Notes under the pieces: generated by a model
Databases searched by the model: none
The model's input: the letters and a program-made list of their open reading frames with translations, nothing else
What the model was told of the DNA's origin: nothing
Assembly: GCF_011064595.1 (NCBI RefSeq)
Contig: NZ_JAALJI010000008.1
Coordinates: 186,001-250,000 of the forward strand
Source of the DNA: Paludisphaera soli
Lineage (GTDB): Bacteria > Planctomycetota > Planctomycetia > Isosphaerales > Isosphaeraceae
Direction: 5' to 3'
Length of the DNA stretch: 64,000 nt
Program-made: the position numbers and the translations under genes
Shown here: positions 52,518 through 61,232 of the stretch, piece after piece
Layout of the letters: every line of letters starts with the position of its first letter
Position numbering within the stretch: position 1 is the first letter of the stretch

Positions 52518-53480
52518 ATGAACCGCCTCGCCCGCCTCGTCTCCGCGCTGCTTGCGGTCGTCGCCGCCTCGTCGTCCTCGTTCGCCGACGGCCCGGCCGT
52601 CCCCCAGGGCTCCGCCCTGGTCTTCACCTCGTTCCGGAGGAACGGCGAGGACGGCCTCCACCTGGCCGCCAGCCGCGACGGCTACACGTGGACGGCCCTT
52701 CACGGCGATCGGCCGATCTTCCGGCCCCAGGTCGGCGGCGGCCTGGTCCGCGACCCGAGCCTCGTCCGGGGCCCCGACGGCGTCTTCCACCTGGTCTGGA
52801 CGACCGGCTGGACCCACCCGGCGATCGGCTACGCGCACTCGAAGGACCTGCTCCGCTGGTCCGAGCCCCGCGCGATCGAGGTTATGAGGGCCGAGCCCGC
52901 GGCCCGCAACGTCTGGGCCCCCGAGCTGTTCCACGACGAGGCGGAGAACCGCTTCCTGATCTTCTGGGCCTCGACCATCCCTGGCCGGTTCCCCAAGACC
53001 GCAGCGGCCGGCGACGACGGCTACGACCACCGCACCTACATGACCGCGACGAAGGACTTCAAGACCTTCACGCCGGCGAGGCTCCTCTACGACCCCGGCT
53101 TCAATTCCATCGACGCCACCCTCGCCCGCGACGGCGGCCGCTACGCGCTCTTCCTGAAGGACGAGACGCGCACGCCCCCGGCCAAGAACCTCCGCGTGGC
53201 CTTCGCCGACTCGCCCGCCGGCCCGTTCGGCCCGCCTTCGCCGCCGATCACCGGCGATTACTGGGCGGAGGGCCCGTCGGCGATCAAGCTGGGCGAGCGC
53301 TGGTTCGTCTACTTCGACCGCTACGTCGACCACCGCTACGGCCTCGTCACCTCGACCGACCTGGTTCACTGGGACGACGAGTCCGACCGCGTCCGCTTCC
53401 CGGCCGACTTCCGCCACGGGAGCGTCCTGCTCGTGCCGGATGCGATCCTCGACGGCCTCGAAGCGGCCGGTCGCGAGTGA
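52518..53480 (+). CDS. Secreted glycoside hydrolase family 43-like protein
   Basis: The 320-residue protein has a signal peptide (MNRLARLVSALLAVVAASSSSFAD). Five-bladed beta-propeller sequence follows: 'VRDPSLVRGPDGVFHLVWTTGW', 'AIGYAHSKDLLRWSEPRAI', 'NVWAPELFHDEAENRFLIFWAS', 'YMTATKDFKTFTPARLLYDPGF', 'FVYFDRYVDHRYGLVTSTDLVHW'. The 'RDPSLV' aspartate and 'WAPEL' glutamate correspond to catalytic residues of GH43 arabinanases and xylosidases. The exact polysaccharide substrate cannot be read. It fits the cluster of secreted carbohydrate-active proteins in this part of the window. Confidence 0.88.
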   Translation: MNRLARLVSALLAVVAASSSSFADGPAVPQGSALVFTSFRRNGEDGLHLAASRDGYTWTALHGDRPIFRPQVGGGLVRDPSLVRGPDGVFHLVWTTGWTHPAIGYAHSKDLLRWSEPRAIEVMRAEPAARNVWAPELFHDEAENRFLIFWASTIPGRFPKTAAAGDDGYDHRTYMTATKDFKTFTPARLLYDPGFNSIDATLARDGGRYALFLKDETRTPPAKNLRVAFADSPAGPFGPPSPPITGDYWAEGPSAIKLGERWFVYFDRYVDHRYGLVTSTDLVHWDDESDRVRFPADFRHGSVLLVPDAILDGLEAAGRE

Positions 53481-53520
53481 CGCGGGTCGCGGGCCGCGCC
53501 GCGGTTTCCCGAACCTCTCC

Positions 53521-53529
53521 TGATATGAT
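53521..53529 (+). promoter_or_regulatory. Possible extended -10 promoter of the M28 peptidase gene
   Basis: TGATATGAT is an extended -10 element (TG, one base, then TATGAT, five of six consensus positions). It lies 38 bases before the ATG at 53567. No good -35 is present, which is usual for extended -10 promoters. Confidence 0.4.
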
Positions 53530-53566
53530 CCGATGATTCTGCTTCCCTGATTCCCAAGGGCCTTTC

Positions 53567-55165
53567 ATGAAGCTCCATGTCATCCCGTCCGCCATCGCCA
53601 TCGCCCTGTCCGTCCCGACGGCGGCGCGAGCGCAGGTCCCCGTCGAGACCGCGACGGCCGAGCCGCCGGCCGCCGCCGTGGCGTCGATCACCGGCCGCGA
53701 GATCGGCGGCCACCTGCGGTTCCTGGCCTCCGACCTCATGCGCGGCCGCGACGCCGGCTCGCCCGAGGCCCGGCTGACGGCCGAGTACCTGGCGTCGCAC
53801 CTCTTCGCGATCGGCGCCGACCCCCTGGGCGACTTCAACCGCGGCGGTCGGACCTACCTCCAGAAGTTCCCGCTCGAGACGACCACGGCGCTCTCCGAGG
53901 GGTCGTCGCTGACCCTCACGCTCACCCCCGACGGCTCGCACCGCGTGGTCGACTGCAAGCTGGGCGTCGACTACATCTTCGGCCCGCAGGGGGTCGCCCC
54001 CGGCGAGGTCGAGGCCGACGTCGTCTTCGCCGGCTACGGCCGCGACCTCCCCGACCGGGGGGTCGACGACTACGGCAAGCTGGACGTGCGCAACCGCTTC
54101 GTCCTGGTCTACGACGGCGCGCCCGGCGAGGGCGAGGCCGACCGCCGGGGGGGCGGGGCCAACAAGGTGGAGGCGGCCAGGAAGCGAGGCGCTCTCGGCC
54201 TCCTGGTCATCTCCCCTTCGAGCGAGGCCGACGCGCGGCCCCCGGGGCCGGTCGGCATGTTCGGTTTCGACCGCCCCCGCGTGACCCTCGGCCCCGCGCC
54301 GGCCACGATCCCGTCGATCGCGCTGACCCCCGCGATCCGCAACCTGCTCGCCGCGGCCCTCGACCTGCCGAAGCCCGAGGCCGTGGGGACCCCGGCTGGT
54401 CGGCAACTCCCCGGCCTCCGCGTCAAGTTCACCCACGCCGCCAAGAGCGAACTCCGCGAGGACCGCAACGTGATCGGCTTCCTCCCCGGCTCGGACCCGG
54501 AGAAGAAGAACGAGATCGTCGTCTTCAGCGCCCACTACGACCACGAGGGGGTCGACGCGAAGGGGGAGATCTACAACGGCTCCGACGACAACGCCTCGGG
54601 CACGAGCGGCGTGCTGGAGGTCGCCCAGGCGTTCGGCTCGGCCCCGCGACCGGCGCGGAGCGTGGCCTTCCTTTGGGTCTCGGGCGAGGAGAAGGGGCTG
54701 CTGGGGAGCAAGTGGTTCGCCGACCACCAGGCCCTGCCCGAAGGGATGAAGATCGTCGCCGACATCAACCTCGACATGATCAGCCGCAACGACCCGTCGA
54801 AGATCGGCGCGACCCCCTCGCCGAGCCACCCCGACTACAACTCGATCGTCGCCGCCGCCGTCGCCGCCACCCAGGCCGAGGGGCTGGAGATGCTGTTCGA
54901 CTCCGACCCGTACTACGCGCGGACCGACAGCTTCAACTTCGCCGCCAAGGGGATCCCCGTCATCTTCTTCTTCGCCGGGCTGCACGAGGACTACCACAAG
55001 CCGACCGACGACGTCGAGAAGGCCGACCTGGAGAAGTCCGCCCGCGTCGCCCGCGCCGCGTTCCGCCTGGGCTGGACGACCGCCCAGGCGGCCGAGGCCC
55101 CGAAGAAGATCACCGCTCCGCCGGCCCCGGCCGAGGCCGAAGCCCCGCCGGCCGCGTCGAACTGA
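53567..55165 (+). CDS. Secreted M28-family metallopeptidase
   Basis: The 532-residue protein has a signal peptide (MKLHVIPSAIAIALSVPTAARAQ), a region with a PA-type insert (about 140-290), and an M28 peptidase domain. Zinc-site residues are visible: H323 and D325 in 'FSAHYDHEG', D340/D341 in 'NGSDDNASGTSGVLEVA', the glutamate pair E374-E375 in 'WVSGEEKGLLGS', and a distal histidine in 'LHEDYHKPTDDVEK'. This matches di-zinc aminopeptidases of the Ywad/leucyl type. It should act outside the cytoplasm on peptides. The C-terminal ~25 residues are Ala/Pro-rich. A hairpin follows the stop. Confidence 0.95.
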   Translation: MKLHVIPSAIAIALSVPTAARAQVPVETATAEPPAAAVASITGREIGGHLRFLASDLMRGRDAGSPEARLTAEYLASHLFAIGADPLGDFNRGGRTYLQKFPLETTTALSEGSSLTLTLTPDGSHRVVDCKLGVDYIFGPQGVAPGEVEADVVFAGYGRDLPDRGVDDYGKLDVRNRFVLVYDGAPGEGEADRRGGGANKVEAARKRGALGLLVISPSSEADARPPGPVGMFGFDRPRVTLGPAPATIPSIALTPAIRNLLAAALDLPKPEAVGTPAGRQLPGLRVKFTHAAKSELREDRNVIGFLPGSDPEKKNEIVVFSAHYDHEGVDAKGEIYNGSDDNASGTSGVLEVAQAFGSAPRPARSVAFLWVSGEEKGLLGSKWFADHQALPEGMKIVADINLDMISRNDPSKIGATPSPSHPDYNSIVAAAVAATQAEGLEMLFDSDPYYARTDSFNFAAKGIPVIFFFAGLHEDYHKPTDDVEKADLEKSARVARAAFRLGWTTAQAAEAPKKITAPPAPAEAEAPPAASN

Positions 55166-55202
55166 CCGCCGGGCGAGATGTCGCGACGACGCAACGAACC
55201 CG

Positions 55203-55236
55203 GGCCGTCCGGCCGCTCTCGCGCGGCGGGACGGCC
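55203..55236 (+). terminator. Hairpin after the M28 peptidase gene
   Basis: GGCCGTCC (55203-55210) pairs with GGACGGCC (55229-55236), and inside it GCCGC (55212-55216) pairs with GCGGC (55223-55227). TTATCATTTCG follows. It is a plausible terminator, 38 bases past the stop. Confidence 0.5.
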
Positions 55237-55361
55237 TTATCATTTCGAAACGAGCGAAAAGCGGGACGGGCGGGCGGCGGGGGACGCTTTAAGGATTTAA
55301 GGGTCGCGAAAGGAGGACTCGGCCGGGCGGATCCCGGCCTTGCGGCGGCCCGAACCCGAGC

Positions 55362-56549
55362 GTGAGCCTGGACATGGAGACGCCCCGCCCCCCCCGGAGC
55401 AATCCCCGGTACAAGGCGCTCGACGTCTTCCGCGGCCTCGCCTGCGTCATGGTGGTCCTCCACCACACGGGTTTCGTGGTGCTGGAATCCGACGTGATCG
55501 GGACCGGGATGGAGCACGGCCTGCGACGCGCCGTGGTCTCTTTCCTGCACATGGCGATCGGCACGCCGATGTTCTTCGTCATCAGCGGCTACTGCGTCCT
55601 GGCGCGGATGGACGTGTTGCGAAAGCGGGGCGAGAGCCCCTGGAACTTCCTCGGCAAGCGGCTCTGGCGGACCTTCCCCCCTTACTGGGTGGCCCTGCTT
55701 GGGTTCGTGATCGTCGTGGTGGGGCTCAACCGGCTGGGCCTGGACCGGCTCTATCGCGGCGTCCACGCGCTGGAATTGTACGAGCCGACGACGCTGGACC
55801 TCTGGCAGTGGATGGGCAACATCACGCTGACGGAAACCTGGCGGCCACGCGTGGGATTCGCGGGTGAAATGGTCTTCATGCGGATCTCGTGGACGCTCTG
55901 CTTCCTGGAGCAGTTCTATATCGTCTGCTTCCTGGCCCTGCTGATCGCGCCGAGACGGCTCTACGGGGCCCTGGCCGCCCTGAGCGCGGCGGCGATCGGC
56001 CTGCACGTCGTCGCCTGGGACGTGGGGGCTTCGAGCCGCCTCGCGGGCACGTTCCCGGTCCTCTGGCACGAGTTCGCCGTCGGGTTGGCCGTCTACTGGC
56101 GGCTGGAGGCGGCGACCTCGCAACGGGCCCGGCGGTGCGTGGACGCGGCGATCCTGGCTCTCCTGGCCGTGGCCTACTGGCGCGACCTGGATTCCACCGT
56201 CAAGGCCGCCGCGTTCGGCCTGATCCTGATCGGCCTGCGGCCTTACGACGACTGGATCGACGCCCGCCGCTTCCTGGAGCCCTTGAAGGCCTGCGGCCGA
56301 CGCTGCTACAGCATCTACCTGGCGCACCTGCCGGTCTGCGTGATCGGCAGCCTGGGGCTCTATGAGCTGAGCCTGCAAGGCTTCTGGGTCCGCGTCCTGG
56401 TGACCGTCCCGGTGGTCTCCGCCGCGGCGATCGGCGTCGGCTGGCTCTTCCATCGCTGGGTCGAACTCCAGTTCGTCGACCTCCCACGCCTCCGCCCGGC
56501 GACCTGGCGACCGGCCTCGGCCTCGCCCCAGTTGGCCGCTTCGTCCTGA
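55362..56549 (+). CDS. Acyltransferase family 3 (OafA/YrhL-like) membrane protein
   Basis: The 395-residue protein could start at the GTG at 55362 or the ATG at 55374. It begins with the family signature 'YKALDVFRGLACVMVVLHHTGF', including the conserved histidine pair, followed by 'TPMFFVISGYCVLARMDVLRKRGESPWNFLGKRLWRTFPPYW' (two adjacent conserved blocks). About ten hydrophobic segments follow. Acyltransferase-3 proteins transfer acyl groups, often acetyl, to sugars of exopolysaccharide, O-antigen or peptidoglycan across the inner membrane. The acceptor here is unknown. It lies in a region rich in secreted carbohydrate-active genes. Confidence 0.93.
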   Translation: MSLDMETPRPPRSNPRYKALDVFRGLACVMVVLHHTGFVVLESDVIGTGMEHGLRRAVVSFLHMAIGTPMFFVISGYCVLARMDVLRKRGESPWNFLGKRLWRTFPPYWVALLGFVIVVVGLNRLGLDRLYRGVHALELYEPTTLDLWQWMGNITLTETWRPRVGFAGEMVFMRISWTLCFLEQFYIVCFLALLIAPRRLYGALAALSAAAIGLHVVAWDVGASSRLAGTFPVLWHEFAVGLAVYWRLEAATSQRARRCVDAAILALLAVAYWRDLDSTVKAAAFGLILIGLRPYDDWIDARRFLEPLKACGRRCYSIYLAHLPVCVIGSLGLYELSLQGFWVRVLVTVPVVSAAAIGVGWLFHRWVELQFVDLPRLRPATWRPASASPQLAASS

Positions 56550-56710
56550 TCCGCCGGGCCGAGCGGTCGCAATGCCAGGCGGCGCGGAGTCGCCGGAAAT
56601 CTCGAACCGATCTCACCACCCTGGGCCATCATCCAGGTGGGGGATCCTGCGCGCCGACCCCGCGCTCGCCCCCGAGGCACCGCGAATCCTCATGCTGCGC
56701 GGCCGAAAAG

Positions 56711-56825
56711 CGCGCCGAACGAACCCAATTCCAGACCGAAGAACCGAGTCCTATCTCCATTGATGATCGAAACTTACATCGATCGGGTTCGTTTGCGAGC
56801 GACCCGAACGAACCCAGTTCGCGAC
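56711..56825. repeat. Two copies of the dispersed GAACGAACCCAATT repeat
   Basis: CGCGCCGAACGAACCCAATT (56711-56730) and GACCCGAACGAACCCAGTTC (56801-56820) are inverted relative to the copies at 9053-9350 and are again about 90 nt apart. The second copy forms a 9-bp stem with an upstream GGGTTCGTT (56785-56793). Confidence 0.65.
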
Positions 56826-56880
56826 TGGACGCGTGCTCCCCTCCGCTTGACGCCGGGGCCTGGTTCGGCGGGGTCGGGTC

Positions 56881-56909
56881 GTGAACCGGATCGTTGGCAA
56901 GGGTAGAAT
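56881..56909 (+). promoter_or_regulatory. Possible promoter of the small conserved gene
   Basis: GTGAAC (56881-56886), 17 bases, TAGAAT (56904-56909). The -10 matches five of six consensus positions and the -35 only three. It lies about 95 nt before the ATG at 57003. Confidence 0.3.
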
Positions 56910-57002
56910 GGGACCTGCATGAGGTGGCGGATTCTTTCGATGAGCGTTCGAGATCGCTAGGGGTCGACCCGCCGACGGCGGCGGCGGCCCGGGAGGTGGA
57001 GC

Positions 57003-57230
57003 ATGTCCGACCTGTATCGTCTGATCGACGCCCACGGCCGCGAGCTGGCCCAGGCGGATACCATCGAGTACTTCCGCGGCGTCGTGGTCGACCTCGAGCC
57101 GGGGCATTACACGATCCAGGAAGTCGTCGCCGACTCCCTGGGCCACGCGCACGAGACCCGACGGTGGGGCGCGATCCTCCACATGGAGGACGGGACCATC
57201 GTCCTCAATCCAGACGAGAAGCACGCCTGA
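57003..57230 (+). CDS. Small conserved-looking protein of unknown function
   Basis: The ATG at 57003 is preceded by GGGAGGTGGAGC, a good ribosome binding site. The 75-residue protein, MSDLYRLIDAHGRELAQADT..., has regular alternating hydrophobic residues consistent with a small beta-rich cytosolic domain: 'IEYFRGVVVDLEPGHYTIQEVVADSLG', 'RRWGAILHMEDGTIVLNP'. Codon use is like that of neighbouring real genes, with strong third-position GC. There is no signal peptide, TM segment or metal motif. I do not recognise the family. Confidence 0.7.
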   Translation: MSDLYRLIDAHGRELAQADTIEYFRGVVVDLEPGHYTIQEVVADSLGHAHETRRWGAILHMEDGTIVLNPDEKHA

Positions 57231-57342
57231 CCCGCCCGACTCCGGCCCCGCCGCGCCTCCCCCACGGCCCACGAGCCGAGGCGCGGCGGCCGGGCTCGTG
57301 GCCCCTCCCGCACCCTCCCCACGCCGAAGACGGACCCTCCCC

Positions 57343-59481
57343 ATGAAGACCCCCCGCGCGCTCGCGGCCTTGCTCATCCTCGGCAGCCTCCTGGCCCCCT
57401 ACCGATCGGCCTCGGCCGAGGAGGGCCAGCGCGACCTGTTCAGCGACACCTGGGTCGCCGTCGACGGCCTGGGGCGTCGGCTGCCGACGGCCGAGGAGGT
57501 CGGCCCGCCGAAGCCCGGCAAGACGGTCGCGATCTTCTATTTCCTCTGGCTGGGCCGCAGCGGCGAGCAGGGGCCGTTCGACATCACCAAGATCCTGGCC
57601 GCAGCCCCCAACGCGATGAAGGAGCCCCAGAACCCGCTCTGGGGCCCGCTCCACTACCCCCACCATTGGGGGGAGTCGATCTTCGGCTACTACCGCAACG
57701 ACGACCCCGGCGTCCTCCGCAAGCACGCCCAGATGCTGGCCGACGCCGGCGTCGACGCGGTCTTCTTCGACGTGACCAACCAGCTCACCTACCCCGAGAG
57801 CTGGAAGGCCCTCGGGGCCGAGTTCGACGCCATGCGCAAGCAGGGCCTGCGCGTCCCCAAGATGGCCTTCCTCACGCCCTTCTGGGCCCCCAGGAAGGTC
57901 GTCCGCGAGCTGTACGAACAGCTCTACAAGCCCGGCCTGCACCCCGACCTCTGGTTCCGATGGAAGGGGAAGCCCCTGATCCTGGCCGACCCCGACCTGC
58001 TCACCGACGACGTGATCAAGCGCGAGCGGCACGCGACCTCGGTCCCCCTGGAGCCGGGTTCGACGCTGGGGACCGCCTTCACCGTCGACGGGCCGTTCGA
58101 CTCCGCGGCCCTCGCCACGCCGACCTGGGGCGATCGCGGCTCGTCGGCGACCCTGACCCTCCGCCGGGGCGACGCGAAGGGGGAGGTCGTCGCCTCGAAG
58201 CGGGTCGAAGAGGTCCGCGACAACGCCTGGCAGGCGATCACCCTCGACGCCCCCGCGCCGGCGGGCGTGTACCACCTGGAGCTGTCCGAGCCCAAGGGCC
58301 GGATCGGCGTCTGGAAGGATCGCAGGGGTGAGCTGAACCTCAGGGTCGGCCGCAACGACGAGGTCACCCGGGAGATCCTCTCGTTCTTCACCTTCCGCCG
58401 CCCCCAGCCCGACTACTTCCAGGGGCCGACCGCCCGCGCCCAGTGGAGCTGGCTGGAGGTCCACCCCCAGAACGCCTTCCCGGACGAGGAGGGGAGGCCC
58501 GAGCAGGTCTCCGTCGGCGTCGGGCAGAACGCGGTCGACGGCAAGCTCGGCGTGCTGAGCCACCCGCGATCGCACGGGCGGAGCTTCTCGAACGGCCGGC
58601 AGCCCGGCCCCGAGGGGGTCGACTTCACCGGCAAAAACTTCGCCGAGCAGTGGAGCCGGGCGCATGAGCTGGATCCGCCGCTGGTCTTCGTCACCGGCTG
58701 GAACGAGTGGATCGCCGGCCGGTTCGACCAGACGTTCCCCCTGGCGGGCGCCGACGTGGTGACGTTCGTCGACCAGTTCAATCGCGAGTTCAGCCGCGAC
58801 ATCGAGCCCATGAAGGGGGGCCACGGCGACGCCTTCTACTACCAGCTCGCCTCCGAGGTCCGCCGCTACAAGGGGGCCCGGCCGATCCCGGTCGTGACCT
58901 CGAAGCCCATCGCGATCGACGGCCGTTTCGACGACTGGGAAGGGGTCGGCCCCGAGTTCCGCGACACGATCGGCGACCCGGCCGACCGCGACTTCCCCGG
59001 CTGGGGGACGACGCTCCGCTACGTCAACCACACCGGCCGCAACGACCTGGTCGCCGCGAAGGCGAGCCGCGACGGCGACCGCGTGGCGTTCCAGCTCCAG
59101 TGCGGGGCACCGATCAAGGCGACGCCCGAGATGGGCGGCCCGATGCTCTTCCTCGACGTCGACTCCGACCCGAAGACCGGGTGGCTCGGCTACGACTTCG
59201 TCGTCGGCCGCACCCCGGGCCGCCCGACGCTCGAACGGAACGTCGGCGGCCAGTACGAATGGTCAGAGCCCCGACCCGTCGACGCCGCGACCGCCGACGC
59301 CCGCCTGGAGGTGTCCGTCCCGGCCGATGCCCTGGGCCTCAAGCCGGGCTGGACCTCGCTCGACTTCAAGTGGGCCGACGCGATCGCCGAGACCGGCGAC
59401 TGGTCCGACTTCACCCTCCACGGCGACTCCGCGCCCAACGACCGCTTCAACTACCGGGCGGTGTTCGAAGCGGCGAGGTGA
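57343..59481 (+). CDS. Secreted GH99-like / glycoside-hydrolase-fold protein with C-terminal CBM9-like domain
   Basis: The ATG at 57343 opens a signal peptide (MKTPRALAALLILGSLLAPYRSASAE). Residues of about 45-470 resemble the (beta/alpha)8 domain of GH99-like and GH71-like proteins: 'KTVAIFYFLWLG', 'IFGYYRNDDPGVLRKHAQMLADAGVDAVFFDVTNQ', 'FFTFRRPQ', 'LVFVTGWNEWIAGRF'. Residues of about 500-712 look like a CBM9-type or DOMON-like sugar-binding sandwich ('IAIDGRFDDWEGVGPEFRDTIGD', 'MLFLDVDSDPKTGWLGYDFVVGR'). A further beta insert lies at about 235-330. The 712-residue protein is probably exported and acts on complex glycans; specificity cannot be assigned. It converges on the atypical kinase gene. 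Confidence 0.85.
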   Translation: MKTPRALAALLILGSLLAPYRSASAEEGQRDLFSDTWVAVDGLGRRLPTAEEVGPPKPGKTVAIFYFLWLGRSGEQGPFDITKILAAAPNAMKEPQNPLWGPLHYPHHWGESIFGYYRNDDPGVLRKHAQMLADAGVDAVFFDVTNQLTYPESWKALGAEFDAMRKQGLRVPKMAFLTPFWAPRKVVRELYEQLYKPGLHPDLWFRWKGKPLILADPDLLTDDVIKRERHATSVPLEPGSTLGTAFTVDGPFDSAALATPTWGDRGSSATLTLRRGDAKGEVVASKRVEEVRDNAWQAITLDAPAPAGVYHLELSEPKGRIGVWKDRRGELNLRVGRNDEVTREILSFFTFRRPQPDYFQGPTARAQWSWLEVHPQNAFPDEEGRPEQVSVGVGQNAVDGKLGVLSHPRSHGRSFSNGRQPGPEGVDFTGKNFAEQWSRAHELDPPLVFVTGWNEWIAGRFDQTFPLAGADVVTFVDQFNREFSRDIEPMKGGHGDAFYYQLASEVRRYKGARPIPVVTSKPIAIDGRFDDWEGVGPEFRDTIGDPADRDFPGWGTTLRYVNHTGRNDLVAAKASRDGDRVAFQLQCGAPIKATPEMGGPMLFLDVDSDPKTGWLGYDFVVGRTPGRPTLERNVGGQYEWSEPRPVDAATADARLEVSVPADALGLKPGWTSLDFKWADAIAETGDWSDFTLHGDSAPNDRFNYRAVFEAAR

Positions 59482-59518
59482 GGCTGGAGCGAGAATGGGA
59501 GAGGTCCCCGGCCGGGCC

Positions 59519-60373
59519 TCACTCCTCCTCGTCGGCGCCGCGGAGTTCGACCTCTTCGAGGCCCATCTCCTTGATGACGGCGGAGAGGGTCTCGCGGATC
59601 TCGAACATGCCGGCGGGGCGCTTCTCGGGGTTGAGGTCGAGGCAGGCGAGGACGAGGTTGTTGAGCTTCGACAGGACGCGGGGGTTGATCTTGTTGACGG
59701 CCGGCAGCTTGCGCTCGGAGCCCGGCTTGGGGATGTCGGGCTGGGCGAATCGGCCGGTGAACATGCGATACATCGTCGCGCCGAGGTTGTAGACGTCGGT
59801 GCGTTCGTTGACGACGCGCTCGGCGGCCTGCTCGGGGGCGATGTACTGGGGGGTCCCCTGGACGCGGTTCTTGTCCTGGCCGCGGACCCAGGCGGTGCCG
59901 AAGTCGATCAGCTTCACCTGGCCGGACTTGGTCAGCATGATGTTCGACGGCTTGAGGTCGCCGTGGTACACGCCCCGGCGGTGCATGTGGGCCAGCGCCG
60001 AGGCCACCTGCGAGAACATCAGCACCAGCTGCGACAGCTCCGGGGCCTCGATCTCGTCGAGCGTCTTGCCGTCGACGTACTCCAGCAGCAGCTCGACGCC
60101 GACGGTCTTGAACCACGACTTCTTGAGCCTGAGGTCGTACACCTTGGCGATGGCCGGGTGGTTCAGCTTCTGCGCGGCCTCGTACTCGGTCTTGGCCTGG
60201 TCGATGTAGATCTCGTCCTCCGGCTCCTGCTTGCGGACGACCTTGAGGGCGTACCGCTTGCCGCCGTTCTTGTCGGCGATCTGGAGGATCGTGCTCCCCG
60301 CCCCGCTCCCCAGGGTGCTCACCACCCGGTACTTCATCCCCGACAGCTTGGGCGTGGTCGTCGCGCTTGCCAT
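59519..60373 (-). CDS. Short cytoplasmic Ser/Thr protein kinase with HGD catalytic loop
   Basis: The ATG at 60373 has GAGG six bases upstream and gives 284 residues, essentially a bare kinase domain. Motifs are GSGAGS (22-27) instead of GxGxxG, YALK lysine 44, HGDLKPSN (137-144), DFG (157-159), APEQ and 'DVYNLGATMYRMFTGRF'. The HRD arginine is replaced by glycine, a form seen in kinases not activated by activation-loop phosphorylation. No TM segment or sensor domain is present, unlike the other two kinases in the window. The upstream gene on the same strand is an FKBP lipoprotein with an 89-base gap, so co-transcription is possible. Substrates are unknown. Confidence 0.9.
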   Translation of the reverse strand: MASATTTPKLSGMKYRVVSTLGSGAGSTILQIADKNGGKRYALKVVRKQEPEDEIYIDQAKTEYEAAQKLNHPAIAKVYDLRLKKSWFKTVGVELLLEYVDGKTLDEIEAPELSQLVLMFSQVASALAHMHRRGVYHGDLKPSNIMLTKSGQVKLIDFGTAWVRGQDKNRVQGTPQYIAPEQAAERVVNERTDVYNLGATMYRMFTGRFAQPDIPKPGSERKLPAVNKINPRVLSKLNNLVLACLDLNPEKRPAGMFEIRETLSAVIKEMGLEEVELRGADEEE

Positions 60374-60462
60374 TCTCGGCCTCGTAGATGGAAATTGCGG
60401 GTCGGGGGGCGGGTTGCGATCCGCGTCCGGGGCCGGCGGGGGGCCGGCCCTCGCGGCCGCGG

Positions 60463-61044
60463 TCATTTGACGCCGACGAGTTCGACCTCGAAGGTGAGCG
60501 TCGAGTTGGGCGGGATGGTCCCCTTGTCCTGGGCGCCGTAGCCCATGGCGGGGGGGACGATGATCTTGCGGGTCTCGCCCACCTTCATCCCCGGGATGGC
60601 GTGTTCCCAGCCCTTGATGAGGTTGCCGGTCCCCAGGGCGAACTCCGCGGGCTGGCCGCGCTTGCGGCTGGAGTCGAAGACGGTGCCGTCGTCGAGCGTG
60701 CCGACGTAGTGCACCACGGCCACGCGGCCGGACTTGATCTCCTCGCCGGTCCCCTCCTTCAGCGTCTCGTACTTCACGTCCCCTTCGAGGGTCTTGGACT
60801 CGCCGATCGCCGTGGGAGGGGCCGGGGGGAACGGTTCACCCTTGGGGCCCGGGGCGTTCGCGCCCCCCGCCAGCTTGGCCGACTCGCCCAGGGCCTCGCT
60901 CTGCTGTCCCTCGGGGACGGTGCGGATCACCGTCGCCCCCGGGGGCATCACCGACACGATCTGGCCCGGATCCCCGCAACCCGGCAGCCCCGCCGCCGCG
61001 GCCAGCGACAGCATTCCCCAGACGCCCAGCAACCCTCGCCTCAT
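60463..61044 (-). CDS. FKBP-type peptidyl-prolyl isomerase lipoprotein
   Basis: The ATG at 61044 follows GAGGGGGAG. The signal MRRGLLGVWGMLSLAAAAGLPGC carries a lipobox with cysteine 23. After a ~65-residue Pro/Gly-rich linker, the C-terminal ~100 residues are an FKBP domain: 'VKYETLKEGTGEEIKSGRVAVVHYVGTLDDGTVFDSS', 'GNLIKGWEHAIPGMKVGETRKIIVPPAMGYG', 'IPPNSTLTFEVELVGVK'. It is 193 residues long and probably held in the periplasm as a folding catalyst. Together with the cyclophilin at 4909 the window encodes two exported prolyl isomerases. Confidence 0.94.
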   Translation of the reverse strand: MRRGLLGVWGMLSLAAAAGLPGCGDPGQIVSVMPPGATVIRTVPEGQQSEALGESAKLAGGANAPGPKGEPFPPAPPTAIGESKTLEGDVKYETLKEGTGEEIKSGRVAVVHYVGTLDDGTVFDSSRKRGQPAEFALGTGNLIKGWEHAIPGMKVGETRKIIVPPAMGYGAQDKGTIPPNSTLTFEVELVGVK

Positions 61045-61232
61045 CGGATCGTACTCCCCCTCGGACCGCACTCGGCTCGAATCGGAACATGCGAATGATC
61101 GAAAACGGATGGCGCGGCGGGGAGCGGCCGGGCGCGACGGGATCGCCGTCGGCCCGGCGTCCCGGCCGAGTACGATGATTATGCCACGCCCGCGAAGCCT
61201 TCCACCAGACCTCAGCCGTCGCCCCGGCCCGG

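Larger units (their letters stand above)
56550..57002. other. Gene-free stretch with two dispersed repeats
   Basis: No gene was found in these ~450 bases. Two copies of the ~90-nt-spaced repeat family lie at 56711-56825 and a possible promoter at 56881-56909. Confidence 0.55.
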
